From Planomicrobium sp. CPCC 101110 (lineage in GTDB: Bacteria; Bacillota; Bacilli; Bacillales_A; Planococcaceae): 64,000 nucleotides of DNA. The position numbers and the translations under genes were made by a program. Location: the NCBI RefSeq assembly GCF_007859395.1, contig NZ_VOHD01000003.1:1431120-1495119 (forward strand), written 5' to 3'. Under the pieces are notes generated by a model. It had not been told where the DNA came from, did not search any database, and saw only the letters and a list, made by a program, of their open reading frames with translations. This document shows positions 29,358 through 37,590 of this stretch, in pieces (the first letter of the stretch is position 1; every line of letters starts with the position of its first letter).

Positions 29358-29639
29358 ATGCCGCTTATCGATCCCTTTTTAGAGCAACTAGTGATTGTTC
29401 CTTTCGGAGTTGTCGGGTTCGGGCTATTTGCAGCTATCCGTTCAAAAAAAGTAATTGTAGGTCCAATCGTAACTTTGCTGCTTAATGTGTTGTACGAAGT
29501 CTGGTATAGCTTTTCTTTCGACCCTAATATCGAATTATTTTTATCATTAAGGAATATCACTTTTCCATTGCTGACATTGGCCTTGTCTTTGCTCGTCTTG
29601 GTGGCAAAAGTGCCCAAAGTTCCCAAGGACTCGGACTAA
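29358..29639 (+). CDS. Small membrane protein, 93 aa
   Basis: Three hydrophobic segments (LVIVPFGVVGFGLFAAI, VGPIVTLLLNVLYEVWY, FPLLTLALSLLVLVAKV). ATG 29358 has GGAG 8 bases upstream. The pattern recalls DUF2651 (YbeF-like) proteins of Bacillus, but the assignment is tentative. Flanked by terminators, so monocistronic. Confidence 0.6.
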   Translation: MPLIDPFLEQLVIVPFGVVGFGLFAAIRSKKVIVGPIVTLLLNVLYEVWYSFSFDPNIELFLSLRNITFPLLTLALSLLVLVAKVPKVPKDSD

Positions 29640-30257
29640 ACCGCATTTAATATAAGTGAAATTTCAACGTGTCCACTCAAATGGCGGATTCTTGATTGAA
29701 GGAAAAAGCATAAAAAATAGCATCTTGATTCGCTGCTATGGTCTTTAAACCATGCAAAATTGAGGTGCTATTTCTTTTTTTAAAGTGCTCTTTTTTTTAC
29801 TGAATCATTGCAGTTCCGGTTGGTAGTTCAGCGTTTTGCACCTCTTATCTGAATGGGGTGGTTTTGCTGGCGGAGGTTCTTTTTATGAAACCGGAATGCT
29901 TAATGGCTTTCAGTGATTCTGATGCCGTTGACCGTTTTTTCTTTTGTTGAGATCCACTGAAGAACAGGCGGTGTATGGGGCTTTTTTAAGGCAGCCTTTT
30001 TTAAAGTGAAATAAAGGTTGACCGGAAGGGTGACTTATTGGTAAAAGAAATACTGGCTTAGAATTTGGGAAGGGATATTGTCATGGACTGTAATGGCTAA
30101 GACTGTATTTTGGGGAGTTTTGATAATCTTCATCATGGTTCTCATCTGCTTTCTTCTGTTTTATCTTTTGGGGAGTCCGATTGGCCCTACTGTTAAATAT
30201 TTTGGGCTTGAAAGTTCTCTTCAAGCCCGGAAAAAATGGTTTCATTTGAAGTTGTTC
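29640..30257. other. Intergenic interval, about 0.6 kb
   Basis: Contains the terminator at 29715-29780 and a hairpin GGGCTTGAA / TTCAAGCCC near 30202-30229. An 83-codon plus-strand frame (30078-30329) encodes one hydrophobic helix, but its C-terminal third is antisense to the His-rich pseudogene, so I do not call it. Confidence 0.5.
29715..29780 (+). terminator. Long terminator hairpin
   Basis: AAATAGCA...TGCTATTT arms continue through G-U pairs, with an inner ATGGT / ACCAT hairpin, then CTTTTTTT. Confidence 0.75.
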
Positions 30258-30796
30258 TCAGTGGCCATGTCCGTGGCCATGATGGCGGCCGCCCCCGAAA
30301 AGACGGGCATCTGCACCGAGCTCTTCTAACTGCGTTTCGGCGTCATCCATTATGGCTTGGGCTTTTTCTTTTGTTTCATCATCAAGGCCAGCGAGAAAAT
30401 CTTGGCGCCCTTGTTTTTCCGGAATTGTTACACCAAGGTTTCAAGTTCGGTTTTCGCTTCTTCGCGGCTCAGTGTACCTTCTTTGACTTTCTCGAAAATC
30501 GCTTCCGCTTTCGCTTTTGTCTCTTCATCAAGATTAGCGAACCTTTCCACTTTCGCCCCTCTTTCCGGCAGTACCACGCCAAGCGCTTCCAATTCCGTTT
30601 CGACCTGCTCCCGGATTTCTTCTATTTTGCTTTTTGCCGCTTCATCTATATTGTCCAAACCCCGCATGCCTTTTACTGTGCTTGCTTCTTCTGCCATGGA
30701 AGTTTCTTCTGAGTCTGCTGCATAAGCAAGTGTCCCGCCTACTGTCCCCAATGATAAAGCGGCAGCCAGTGCATAACCGAATAGTTTTCTGTTCAT
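30258..30796 (-). pseudogene. Exported acidic/His-tailed repeat protein, frameshifted
   Basis: ATG 30796 follows AGGAGGAATAAGT and encodes a signal peptide (MNRKLFGYALAAALSLGTVG, cleavage near AYA-AD). Repeats of about 35 residues follow, each with a helical LDEETKAKAEAIFEKV...REEAKTELETLGV pattern. The frame ends at 30428 (ETLV stop). One missing base there restores GVTIPEKQGRQDFLAGL, a further repeat, and a C-terminus LFGGGRHHGHGHGH with stop at 30258-30260. The restored protein is about 179 residues. Either a true single-base deletion or a sequencing error. Divergent from a two-component system that may control it. Confidence 0.75.
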
Positions 30797-30849
30797 ACTT
30801 ATTCCTCCTTGAAATCGATTTTGTGAAGTCATCAAGATGCTTGCAATGA

Positions 30850-30904
30850 AAAATATAATGGAGACAGATGAAAATCCGATGAAAATGATAAAGGGATGAA
30901 AGGG
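30850..30904 (-). promoter_or_regulatory. Direct repeats, candidate response-regulator site
   Basis: GATGAAAAT occurs at 30867-30875 and again at 30878-30886, an 11-base period; a related GATGAAAGG lies at 30895-30903. On the minus strand the repeats read ATTTTCATC and sit just upstream of a TATATT -10-like element leading into the exported protein gene. This is the class II geometry of OmpR-family activators. Confidence 0.5.
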
Positions 30905-31004
30905 GATTTTATTGGCAGCGGAGCAGAAGGAGTTTTCATTTCTTTTTCATCAAGAGATGATTTACTATTTATTTAGCTGAAAGGACAGTGGAAGGATGAC
31001 GGCG

Positions 31005-31682
31005 ATGAAAATATTGTTAGCAGAAGACGATGAGAATCTTGGTGAATTGATTGTCCACTTATTGAAGAAAAAAGGGGCGCAAAACGTGGATTGGGTGACA
31101 GAAGGCATGGAAGCATACGACTATGCATGCGCTTCTTTCTATGATGTTCTTATACTGGATTGGATGATGCCAAATGGCGATGGCGTTGAGGTTTGCCAAC
31201 GCTTGCGCAAGGATGGATACAGCGGAGCGGTTTTAATGCTTACAGCCAAAGACGCGCTTACTGACCGGGTGAACGGATTGGAAGCCGGAGCGGACGATTA
31301 CTTGGTCAAGCCGTTCGAAATCGATGAACTCTGGGCGCGGTTGCGTGCATTGGCGAGGAGGAATCTGGCGCCGATACAAGAAGAAACGGTCGAACTGAAA
31401 GGGCTGGCCATAAACAGAACAAGCCATACGGTTTCCAAAAAAGGCGAGATCATCAATCTGACTCCCCGCGAATTTCAGCTTTTGGATATGCTGGTGCAAA
31501 ACCGCGGCCAAGTACTCACCAGAGAATTGATTTTTGACCGGATATGGGGATTTGATGGAGAAGTTTCCCTTAAAACGATAGATGCTACTGTAAAATTATT
31601 GAGAAAAAAGATCGACCAACAAGATCAGGGGAGCATCATCGAAACAGTCCGGGGAGTAGGATATAAAATTGAGGCTACCTGA
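31005..31682 (+). CDS. OmpR-family response regulator
   Basis: 225 residues. Receiver domain with acidic pair EDDEN, phospho-acceptor Asp in LILDWMMPNGDG (near 51), Thr in MLTAKDAL and Lys in LVKPFE. The winged-helix output domain has LTPREFQLLDMLVQNRGQVLTRE and TIDATVKLLRKKI. ATG 31005 lies 9 bases after GGAAGG; ATG 30996 touches it. Overlaps the kinase gene by 14 bases. The stimulus is unknown. Confidence 0.92.
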   Translation: MKILLAEDDENLGELIVHLLKKKGAQNVDWVTEGMEAYDYACASFYDVLILDWMMPNGDGVEVCQRLRKDGYSGAVLMLTAKDALTDRVNGLEAGADDYLVKPFEIDELWARLRALARRNLAPIQEETVELKGLAINRTSHTVSKKGEIINLTPREFQLLDMLVQNRGQVLTRELIFDRIWGFDGEVSLKTIDATVKLLRKKIDQQDQGSIIETVRGVGYKIEAT

Positions 31683-33042
31683 TGTTTCCAAAAAACGTCC
31701 TAACGCAGAGCAGGCAGATGTGTTTTCCCGGACTGGAAAAAATCTAACCTTGTTTTACAGCGGCATTATTTCTTTGTTTTTGATTGTCTTTGTAATAATC
31801 ACACTGCTTATTCTGTACCAAGTTCTGATCAATGAACAGGAACAGAATATCCGGTCGCTCGCCGAGCGGGAAATGGGGAATATTCTGCGGTCTATTGACG
31901 GGGACTCCCGTAAGCAGGGTGAAGGAAGGCGTTTTTTGAGCGAAAACCAATTGTTTTTATATGTGACAGATATTGAAGGGCAAACAATTGAAGCAAATGA
32001 GAGCATTGATGAACTGCGTCCCTTTTACATGCGTTTTCTCGAACATTGGACTCCTGAACGTACAGAAATAAGAACAGAGAATATCAAAATTCCCGACAAT
32101 GATCCGGAGTTTAGCCGTTTCAGGGACTTTGATATCCGGATTTTGATGTTGGCCGAGCCTGTAGTGACGAATGGCCAAACAGTCGGAATGATGTATTTAG
32201 GGCTGGATATTTCCTTTTTGAACAATATTTTCAGGTGGGTTCTAATTGTCTTTGTCAGCATCGCCGCCTTGTTTATCGGCATCGGAGTTTTGCTGAGCCT
32301 TTGGATGTCGAAGCGTGCCCTCGTGCCGATCCAACAGGCATATATTGCCCAGCAGGAATTTGTGTCTGATGCTTCCCATGAACTTCGGACTCCCCTTAGC
32401 GTCATATTATCTGCGGTGGAAGCGTTGGACATGGAAACCGATGCCAATGATCCATTTGCCAGAAAAATGTTATCGACGTTAAAGTTTGAGGTGAAGAGGA
32501 TGACCAAACTGATTGATGAATTGCTGGCCCTTGCAAGATCCGATTCTGGACAGATAGTGTCTGCTTTAAAAAGGGAATGGTTTGATATTCGGCCGGCAGC
32601 CCTTGCTGTCATGGAATCACTCGGAAAATCAGCGGGGGAAAAATCCATCGATTTACAGCTTTCTGCGCCACATCCGATGAATGTATTCGGCGACCAGGAT
32701 AAACTTACTCAGTTGATTTATATATTGGTTGAAAACGCCATCAAATACACGGCTGAAGGCGGCAGCGTCGAAATAGTGATAGGAAAAAGCTGCAGCAAAA
32801 AAGGTCAGGAGTTCAGTTTGTCTGTCGCAGACAATGGCATCGGCTTGACAGAGGAAGAACAAGAGAAAGTTTTTGACCGTTTCTACCGCGCTGATAAAGC
32901 AAGAACCAGAAAAGAAGGCGGCTATGGCCTTGGCCTTTCCATTGCAAGGTCGATTGCAGAAGCCCACAAAGGCGACATTGAGATTGAAAGCAAACTTGGC
33001 CAAGGAACAATGTTTTGGGTTAAACTGCCTTTCTCCGAGTAA
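31669..33042 (+). CDS. Membrane sensor histidine kinase
   Basis: 457 residues from TTG 31669, inside the end of the regulator gene. Two transmembrane helices (about 29-51 and 190-212) enclose an extracytoplasmic sensor of about 135 residues. HisKA H-box is QEFVSDASHELRTPLSV, followed by N-box VENAIKYTAEGG, G1 DNGIGL, F-box FDRFYRADKAR and G2 GGYGLGLSIA. No clear HAMP is visible. Layout resembles CiaH-type kinases. The divergent exported His-rich protein suggests envelope or metal stress, which is inference. Confidence 0.9.
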   Translation: MRLPDVSKKRPNAEQADVFSRTGKNLTLFYSGIISLFLIVFVIITLLILYQVLINEQEQNIRSLAEREMGNILRSIDGDSRKQGEGRRFLSENQLFLYVTDIEGQTIEANESIDELRPFYMRFLEHWTPERTEIRTENIKIPDNDPEFSRFRDFDIRILMLAEPVVTNGQTVGMMYLGLDISFLNNIFRWVLIVFVSIAALFIGIGVLLSLWMSKRALVPIQQAYIAQQEFVSDASHELRTPLSVILSAVEALDMETDANDPFARKMLSTLKFEVKRMTKLIDELLALARSDSGQIVSALKREWFDIRPAALAVMESLGKSAGEKSIDLQLSAPHPMNVFGDQDKLTQLIYILVENAIKYTAEGGSVEIVIGKSCSKKGQEFSLSVADNGIGLTEEEQEKVFDRFYRADKARTRKEGGYGLGLSIARSIAEAHKGDIEIESKLGQGTMFWVKLPFSE

Positions 33043-33080
33043 GTGATGAAGAAGAAGTGGATAGAATTCTGTTTTATCGA

Positions 33081-33117
33081 AGGCACAGATGGCCATTGAC
33101 GGGCTCTGTGCCTTTTT
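33081..33117 (+). terminator. Terminator after histidine kinase gene
   Basis: GGCACAGA / TCTGTGCC stem followed by TTTTT. Confidence 0.8.
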
Positions 33118-33182
33118 CCAATAGCTTGAATAGAAAGGCGAAAACAAAATGATAAGAATTTAAAAATTCTTTCAATTTAGTC

Positions 33183-33258
33183 TTGATTTATCATGAAAGC
33201 GCTTTTATAATTACCCTAATAACAATTGTTACGCATTAGAACATATGTAAAGAGGAGG
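33183..33258 (+). promoter_or_regulatory. gutM-srl operon promoter with cre-like site and tandem palindromic operators
   Basis: -35 TTGATT 33183-33188, 17-base spacer, -10 TATAAT 33206-33211. A cre-like element TGAAAGCGCTTTTA (33194-33207, one mismatch to TGWAARCGYTWNCW) lies in the spacer, pointing to CcpA repression. Downstream are a perfect palindrome TAACAATTGTTA (33220-33231) and ACATATGT (33241-33248), centres 19 bases apart, then the ribosome binding site GAGGAGGGG. The same pair of sites precedes the dehydrogenase operon at 37.55 kb. Confidence 0.75.
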
Positions 33259-33265
33259 GGCAAAC

Positions 33266-33652
33266 GTGTGGGGATGGGTAATCGCTATATTCGCTGGCGT
33301 TTGGCTTTTGCAGCTATTGCTTACCAGAGTCCAAATGAAAAATTACCAGGAGACAATCAAAAAGCTGAGCAACCGGCCATCTGGATTTCTTGGAGTCGGC
33401 ATAAAAAAACAGAAATTGGGTATAGGTGCTATCGCCATTTTGGTGACTGATACAAATGGAAGAGTAGTGGAAAGCCAAATAATGAAAGGGGTTACAGTAT
33501 TCAGCCGTTTTCAGCCATTTGTCCAATGGAATGGAATGGCGCTGGAAGAAATAAGAGCACGCCTGCAAGAAGAACCTCTTGATGCTGCTTTTGTCATGGC
33601 AATTGAGCAGATTGAAAATCAAATGGAAAAGAAGACAAATTTAGCTTTTTAA
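33266..33652 (+). CDS. gutM: Glucitol operon activator-like protein GutM/SrlM
   Basis: 128 residues. An N-terminal hydrophobic helix (MWGWVIAIFAGVWLLQLLL) is followed by a conserved cytoplasmic part KKLSNRPSGFLGVGIKKQKLG, LVTDTNGRVVES and FSRF...WNG, the GutM family pattern. In enterobacteria GutM helps activate the glucitol operon. In Firmicutes it is usually the first gene of glucitol-type PTS operons, as here. 12 bases before the EIIC gene. Confidence 0.88.
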   Translation: MWGWVIAIFAGVWLLQLLLTRVQMKNYQETIKKLSNRPSGFLGVGIKKQKLGIGAIAILVTDTNGRVVESQIMKGVTVFSRFQPFVQWNGMALEEIRARLQEEPLDAAFVMAIEQIENQMEKKTNLAF

Positions 33653-33664
33653 GGAGGAAGACAC

Positions 33665-34192
33665 ATGGATTTTCTAGTTAAGCTGGCGGAAGGTTTCATC
33701 GGGATGTTTCAACAAGGGGGCGAAACGTTTGTAGGTTTGGTCACCGGAATTATTCCATTGCTAATTGTGTTGATCACAGCAATCAATGCCCTCATCCGGA
33801 TTGTCGGAGAAGAACGAATCGATAGGCTGGCGCGGAAAAGCACTAAAAACATCATTCTCCGCTATACGCTTTTCCCGGTTTTAGCAGTGTTTTTCTTGAC
33901 CAACCCGATGGCTTACACTTTCGGCAAGTTTCTTCCCGAAAAGCAGAAGCCCGCTTTTTACGATTCAGCCGTTTCTTTTGTCCATCCGATTACAGGTTTG
34001 TTCCCGCATGCCAATCCGGCAGAGCTATTTGTCTACCTGGGAGTTTCCGCAGGAATTACCACACTCGGTTTGTCGCTTGGGCCATTGGCTATTCGGTTCT
34101 TTCTCGTCGGTATCATTGTCATTTTGATCCGAGGCATTGTAACTGAAATTATCACTACCAGAATGATGAAGGCTAAAGGGATGGAATTATAA
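33665..34192 (+). CDS. srlA: PTS glucitol/sorbitol-type EIIC component
   Basis: 175-residue membrane protein of the EIIC-GUT family with about four helices. Typical segments are MFQQGGETFVGLVTGIIPLL, the basic loop VGEERIDRLARKSTKN, FLTNPMAYTFGKFLPEKQKP and FVHPITGLFPHANPAELF. Forms the permease together with SrlE. The true substrate may be a polyol other than glucitol, since no sorbitol-6-phosphate dehydrogenase is present. Confidence 0.93.
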   Translation: MDFLVKLAEGFIGMFQQGGETFVGLVTGIIPLLIVLITAINALIRIVGEERIDRLARKSTKNIILRYTLFPVLAVFFLTNPMAYTFGKFLPEKQKPAFYDSAVSFVHPITGLFPHANPAELFVYLGVSAGITTLGLSLGPLAIRFFLVGIIVILIRGIVTEIITTRMMKAKGMEL

Positions 34193-34231
34193 ACAAATAG
34201 TACCGTGTTCACAAAAGGGGAGGCGTAAATA

Positions 34232-35290
34232 ATGGAAGCAGTTCATGGATCAACGAACTATAAGGCGGTTACCATCACAAAAGGCCGGGGCGGATGGGGC
34301 GGCCCTCTGACCATCCAGCCAAGCGACGTCCAAAAATACATTGTTTCGGTAACAGGGGGCGGAATTCATCCAGTCGCTCAAGAAATCGCTTCATTGACCG
34401 GGGCTGAAGCGGTCGACGGATTCAAAGGATCCTATGAAAAAGAGTCGATGGCCTGCGTTATTATCGATTGCGGCGGTACTGCAAGATGCGGCGTATATCC
34501 AAAGATGGGTGTAATGACTGTCAATATCAACGCCACATCACCTTCCGGTCCGTTGATGAAATTTATCAACGAAGAAAACTTTGTATCCGGTGTTGGAGTA
34601 TCGGATATCCGGGTTGCAGACCGCACGTTCGAAAATTCCAATGCGGTAAAAGAAGCTGTGGACGAAGTGGAGAACCCGAGTGTCAGCCAGCAGAACCGGA
34701 CGCCACAAGAAATCAAGGAAGAAGCAAAACGCAAAGCGGCAGCGTACCAGCCGCAAAAAAAGCAGAACATCATTGAGAGGGTCGGCCGCGGCGCCGGGAA
34801 GATAGTCGGTATTTTCTATCAGGCCGGCCGTGAAACCATCGACCAAGTTATTAAGAATATTTTGCCGTTCATGGCATTTGTCAGTATGCTGATCGGGATA
34901 ATTTTATACACAGGCATCGGCGATGTGATTGCGAATTTCGTTACGCCGCTCGCAGGCAATATTTTCGGGCTTTTAATCTTATCGGTAATTTGTGCGATCC
35001 CGATTCTTTCGCCTCTCCTTGGGCCAGGAGCCGTAATTGCCCAAGTTGTCGGTGTTCTTGTCGGAGTGGAGATTGGCCGTGGAAACATTCCGCCAGAACT
35101 TGCCTTGCCGGCTCTGTTTGCCATAAACCCGCAAGTCGGGGCAGACTTTGTTCCAGTCGGATTGACATTAGGGGAAGCGAAACCGGAAACAATCGAAGTC
35201 GGGGTTCCAGCCGTTTTGATATCCCGGTTAATCACAGGGCCATTGGCAGTGGTAATCGCTTATTTATTCAGTTTTGGCATGTATAACTAA
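34232..35290 (+). CDS. srlE: PTS glucitol/sorbitol-type EIIB component with membrane domain
   Basis: 352 residues. The N-terminal EIIB part begins [17 protein letters not shown] and carries the phospho-cysteine region [16 protein letters not shown] (near 72-88). After a charged linker (about 155-185) a membrane domain has four or more helices ([48 protein letters not shown]). Full-length SrlE architecture. ATG 34232 follows AAAAGGGGAGGCG. Confidence 0.94.
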   Translation: MEAVHGSTNYKAVTITKGRGGWGGPLTIQPSDVQKYIVSVTGGGIHPVAQEIASLTGAEAVDGFKGSYEKESMACVIIDCGGTARCGVYPKMGVMTVNINATSPSGPLMKFINEENFVSGVGVSDIRVADRTFENSNAVKEAVDEVENPSVSQQNRTPQEIKEEAKRKAAAYQPQKKQNIIERVGRGAGKIVGIFYQAGRETIDQVIKNILPFMAFVSMLIGIILYTGIGDVIANFVTPLAGNIFGLLILSVICAIPILSPLLGPGAVIAQVVGVLVGVEIGRGNIPPELALPALFAINPQVGADFVPVGLTLGEAKPETIEVGVPAVLISRLITGPLAVVIAYLFSFGMYN

Positions 35291-35305
35291 TAAGGAGGCA
35301 GACAG

Positions 35306-35683
35306 GTGAGGGATGTTATGACTAAAAAATACGAATCTAAAATAGTGGAAATCGGTGAAGAAGTTGAACTTTTCGCAGAGGAAAGCATGTTGATCATTTT
35401 TAATGATACTGTACCCGAAGCTCTGAGAATGATCGGTGTGATTCATGAAAAATCGGATCTTCTTGGAGAAGTTGAAGTCGGGGATGTATTGGAAATCAGT
35501 GGGGAAAGCTATGAAATCCTTTTTGTTGGCAGCAAAGTGAACGATACGCTCAAGGAAATCGGGCATTGCACGATTGTCTTCAATGGAGAAAAGACAGCGG
35601 AACTTCCAGGGACAATGTGCGTGGAAAAGAAGCCTATGCCTGTTCTGACCAAGGATTCTGCAATTCGCATCGTAAAATACTAA
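35306..35683 (+). CDS. srlB: PTS glucitol/sorbitol-type EIIA component
   Basis: 125 residues from GTG 35306, 7 bases after AGGAGG; ATG 35318 is a possible alternative. EIIA-GUT features are YESKIVEIGEEVELFAEESMLIIFNDTVPEALR and the strand pattern around LEISGESYEILFVGSKVNDTLKEIGHCTIVFNG, with the phospho-histidine in GHCTIVF. Cytoplasmic phosphoryl donor for SrlE. Confidence 0.92.
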   Translation: MRDVMTKKYESKIVEIGEEVELFAEESMLIIFNDTVPEALRMIGVIHEKSDLLGEVEVGDVLEISGESYEILFVGSKVNDTLKEIGHCTIVFNGEKTAELPGTMCVEKKPMPVLTKDSAIRIVKY

Positions 35684-35702
35684 CAGCAAAGGGGCTAATT
35701 GA

Positions 35703-37028
35703 ATGCTAGGAATCAATAGAAAGCTAGAAGAATTGGAAAACCGAGGGGTATCCATCAAGGTCGGCTTGGTCGGTGCAGGGCAAATGGGAAGAGGAATGAT
35801 TTCCCAAATAGAAAATATGGCCGGCATGAGAGTTGTGGTAACAGCCGACATCCAAGTCGACAACGTAAAGAATGCTTATGTTAAATCCGGTGTTTCCTCA
35901 TCCGATATAGTCGAGACAAACGACAATGCTGAAGCGGCAGCAGCGATTCAAGCAGGAAAAGTTGTAGCGACGACTGATGCGCAATTGGTGACTTCATTGT
36001 CTGAAGTTGATGTTGTTGTTGATGCTACTGGAGTGCCGAATATTGGTGCCAAAATTGCATGGGATGCTATTTTGAACAAAAAGCATATCGTCATGCTGAA
36101 TGTTGAAGCGGATGTTACAGTCGGCCCGCTGCTCAAAAAAATGGCGGACGCAAGCGGAGTGGTTTATACAGGGACAGCAGGCGACGAACCTGGAGCTATT
36201 ATGGAGCTTTATGATTTTGCAGATGCGCTTGGTTTTGAAGTTGTAGCGCTAGGAAAAGGGAAAAACAACCCGTTGAACCAAGCGGCCAACCCCGATACGG
36301 CAGCAGAAGAAGCTGCAAGAAAAGGGGCAAGCCCTAAAATGCTGGCTTCGTTCCAGGACGGCACAAAGACGATGGTAGAAATGACCGCGGTGGCAAACGC
36401 TACTGGATTTTTGCCGGACAAGCCTGGAATGAACGGATTTGTAAGCGATGTAAAAGGACTTCCTGAAATTTTCAAATTGAAGGAAGATGGTGGACAAGTC
36501 AACAACAAAAAAATAGTAGAATATATCAATGGAGTGGCTCCGGGAGTTTTTGCCATAGTGGCTTCCCATAAAGAGGAAGTCAATCACGAAATGCAATACT
36601 TGAGCATGGGGGACGGCCCTAACTACGTGCTTTATCGTCCATATCACCTGACGAGTTTAGAAACGCCAATTTCGGTCGCGCGGGCTTATTTCTATAATGA
36701 AGCGACGATAGCGCCGTGGAAAGGCCTGCAGGCAGAAACGGTAACTGTAGCCAAAATCGATCTGAAAGAAGGCGACTTTCTGGACGGAATCGGCGGTTTC
36801 ACAGTTTACGGCTCGATTCTCTCTGCAGAAGATGCCGGAAAGGAAAATGCGCTTCCATTGGGTTTGGTTGACCGCAATGTCCAGTTGAAACGCTCAATCA
36901 AAAAAGGTGAAATCATCACTTATGACGACGTTGTCCAAACAGTGGATTCCACGATCTGGCGTTTGCGCCGCATGCAGGATGAAACGTTCAAAACGGACAC
37001 CGGCAAAGCGGTTGCGGTGAAAGCATAA
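35703..37028 (+). CDS. NAD(P)-dependent oxidoreductase with homoserine-dehydrogenase-like and SAF domains
   Basis: 441 residues. The Rossmann motif KVGLVGAGQMGRGM (about 20-32) opens a homoserine-dehydrogenase-like NAD domain with VVVDATGVPNIGAKIAWDAI and KHIVMLNVEADVTVGP. A catalytic-like middle part follows (TGTAGDEPGAIMELYDFADALGFEVV; GKNNPLN). The C-terminal SAF domain has PLGLVDRNVQLKRSIKKGEIITYDDV (split around 380-410). Family members sit in sugar and polyol operons and are of uncertain reaction. Placed directly after srlB (20-base gap), it is the only candidate here for oxidising the imported phosphorylated polyol. Confidence 0.85.
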   Translation: MLGINRKLEELENRGVSIKVGLVGAGQMGRGMISQIENMAGMRVVVTADIQVDNVKNAYVKSGVSSSDIVETNDNAEAAAAIQAGKVVATTDAQLVTSLSEVDVVVDATGVPNIGAKIAWDAILNKKHIVMLNVEADVTVGPLLKKMADASGVVYTGTAGDEPGAIMELYDFADALGFEVVALGKGKNNPLNQAANPDTAAEEAARKGASPKMLASFQDGTKTMVEMTAVANATGFLPDKPGMNGFVSDVKGLPEIFKLKEDGGQVNNKKIVEYINGVAPGVFAIVASHKEEVNHEMQYLSMGDGPNYVLYRPYHLTSLETPISVARAYFYNEATIAPWKGLQAETVTVAKIDLKEGDFLDGIGGFTVYGSILSAEDAGKENALPLGLVDRNVQLKRSIKKGEIITYDDVVQTVDSTIWRLRRMQDETFKTDTGKAVAVKA

Positions 37029-37104
37029 TATCCAATCCGACAGATAAATGATACATTGAAAGAGCAGGAAATGTATCAAACATCTAAACGGGAAGGTGTT
37101 CTTT

Positions 37105-37440
37105 ATGAAGGTAAAGAAAATGGAAGCAGGTTTATATTGTCTTCATTGCCGGGAAGAAGTCGACCATGAAATAACGTATATCAACAGCCAGATCAAAAGC
37201 ATCCGCTGCCTGGAATGCAACAAAACAAAAGAACTTAAAATTGATGTAAAAAAAGAATTATATAAAGAAATTTACGAACGCATATCGACAAAGCCCACGC
37301 GGGTGACAGAAGAATACCGGAAAGATCTCAGCCATTTGCTGTTTTCGCTCCCGGTAAGAGTTATAAAAAAACCTTACCAAGTTTTAAAAGATGTTAACAG
37401 CACACGTAAAGTGATCTGGAATTATAAAAAAAAGAAATAA
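37105..37440 (+). CDS. Small zinc-ribbon protein, 111 aa
   Basis: Two CxxC pairs (YCLHCREE and IRCLECNKTK, about residues 10-42) form a likely zinc ribbon. A basic helical tail ends in KVIWNYKKKK. ATG 37105 lies 9 bases after GGGAAGG; the frame is open from 37096. Similar small proteins of unknown function are common in Bacillales. Whether it belongs to the srl transcript is unclear; a terminator-like hairpin follows. Confidence 0.7.
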   Translation: MKVKKMEAGLYCLHCREEVDHEITYINSQIKSIRCLECNKTKELKIDVKKELYKEIYERISTKPTRVTEEYRKDLSHLLFSLPVRVIKKPYQVLKDVNSTRKVIWNYKKKK

Positions 37441-37466
37441 TGTTTATTGGGTATTCGTTATCATTG

Positions 37467-37508
37467 GGCCAAGCTTCTTTCTCGAATGTTGAAGAGGCTG
37501 GCCTTTTG
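37467..37508 (+). terminator. Probable terminator before the dehydrogenase operon
   Basis: GGCCAAGCTTC and GAAGAGGCTGGCC arms pair with one bulge, followed by TTTT; imperfect. Confidence 0.45.
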
Positions 37509-37542
37509 GGGAATTGACGGATGCACTTTTGCATACCCGGGC

Positions 37543-37583
37543 GATTACATATGTAATCGTTCGGAACAAATGTAAATAGGAGG
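37543..37583 (+). promoter_or_regulatory. Tandem palindromic operators before E1alpha gene
   Basis: A perfect 16-base palindrome GATTACATATGTAATC (37543-37558) is followed by ACAAATGT (37566-37573), centres 19 bases apart. GAACAAATGTAAATAGGAGG (37564-37583) matches GAACATATGTAAAGAGGAGG before gutM (33239-33258) in 18 of 20 positions. A weak -35/-10 pair (TTGCAT 37529-37534, TGTAAT 37552-37557) would put the -10 inside the palindrome. A GG-N10-GC arrangement at 37519-37532 only poorly fits sigma-54. Confidence 0.65.
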
Positions 37584-37590
37584 AAATGCT

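Noticed and set aside
30078..30329. 83-codon plus-strand ORF with a hydrophobic helix
   Set aside because: The last third is exactly antisense to the His-rich end of the frameshifted exported protein. The TTG start has a weak site and the ATG start at 30093 has none.
37514..37534. Sigma-54 (SigL) promoter for the E1-E2-E3 operon
   Set aside because: GG-N10-GC is present but the rest of the -24/-12 consensus is poor, and no sigma-54 activator gene is adjacent, unlike aco operons with AcoR.
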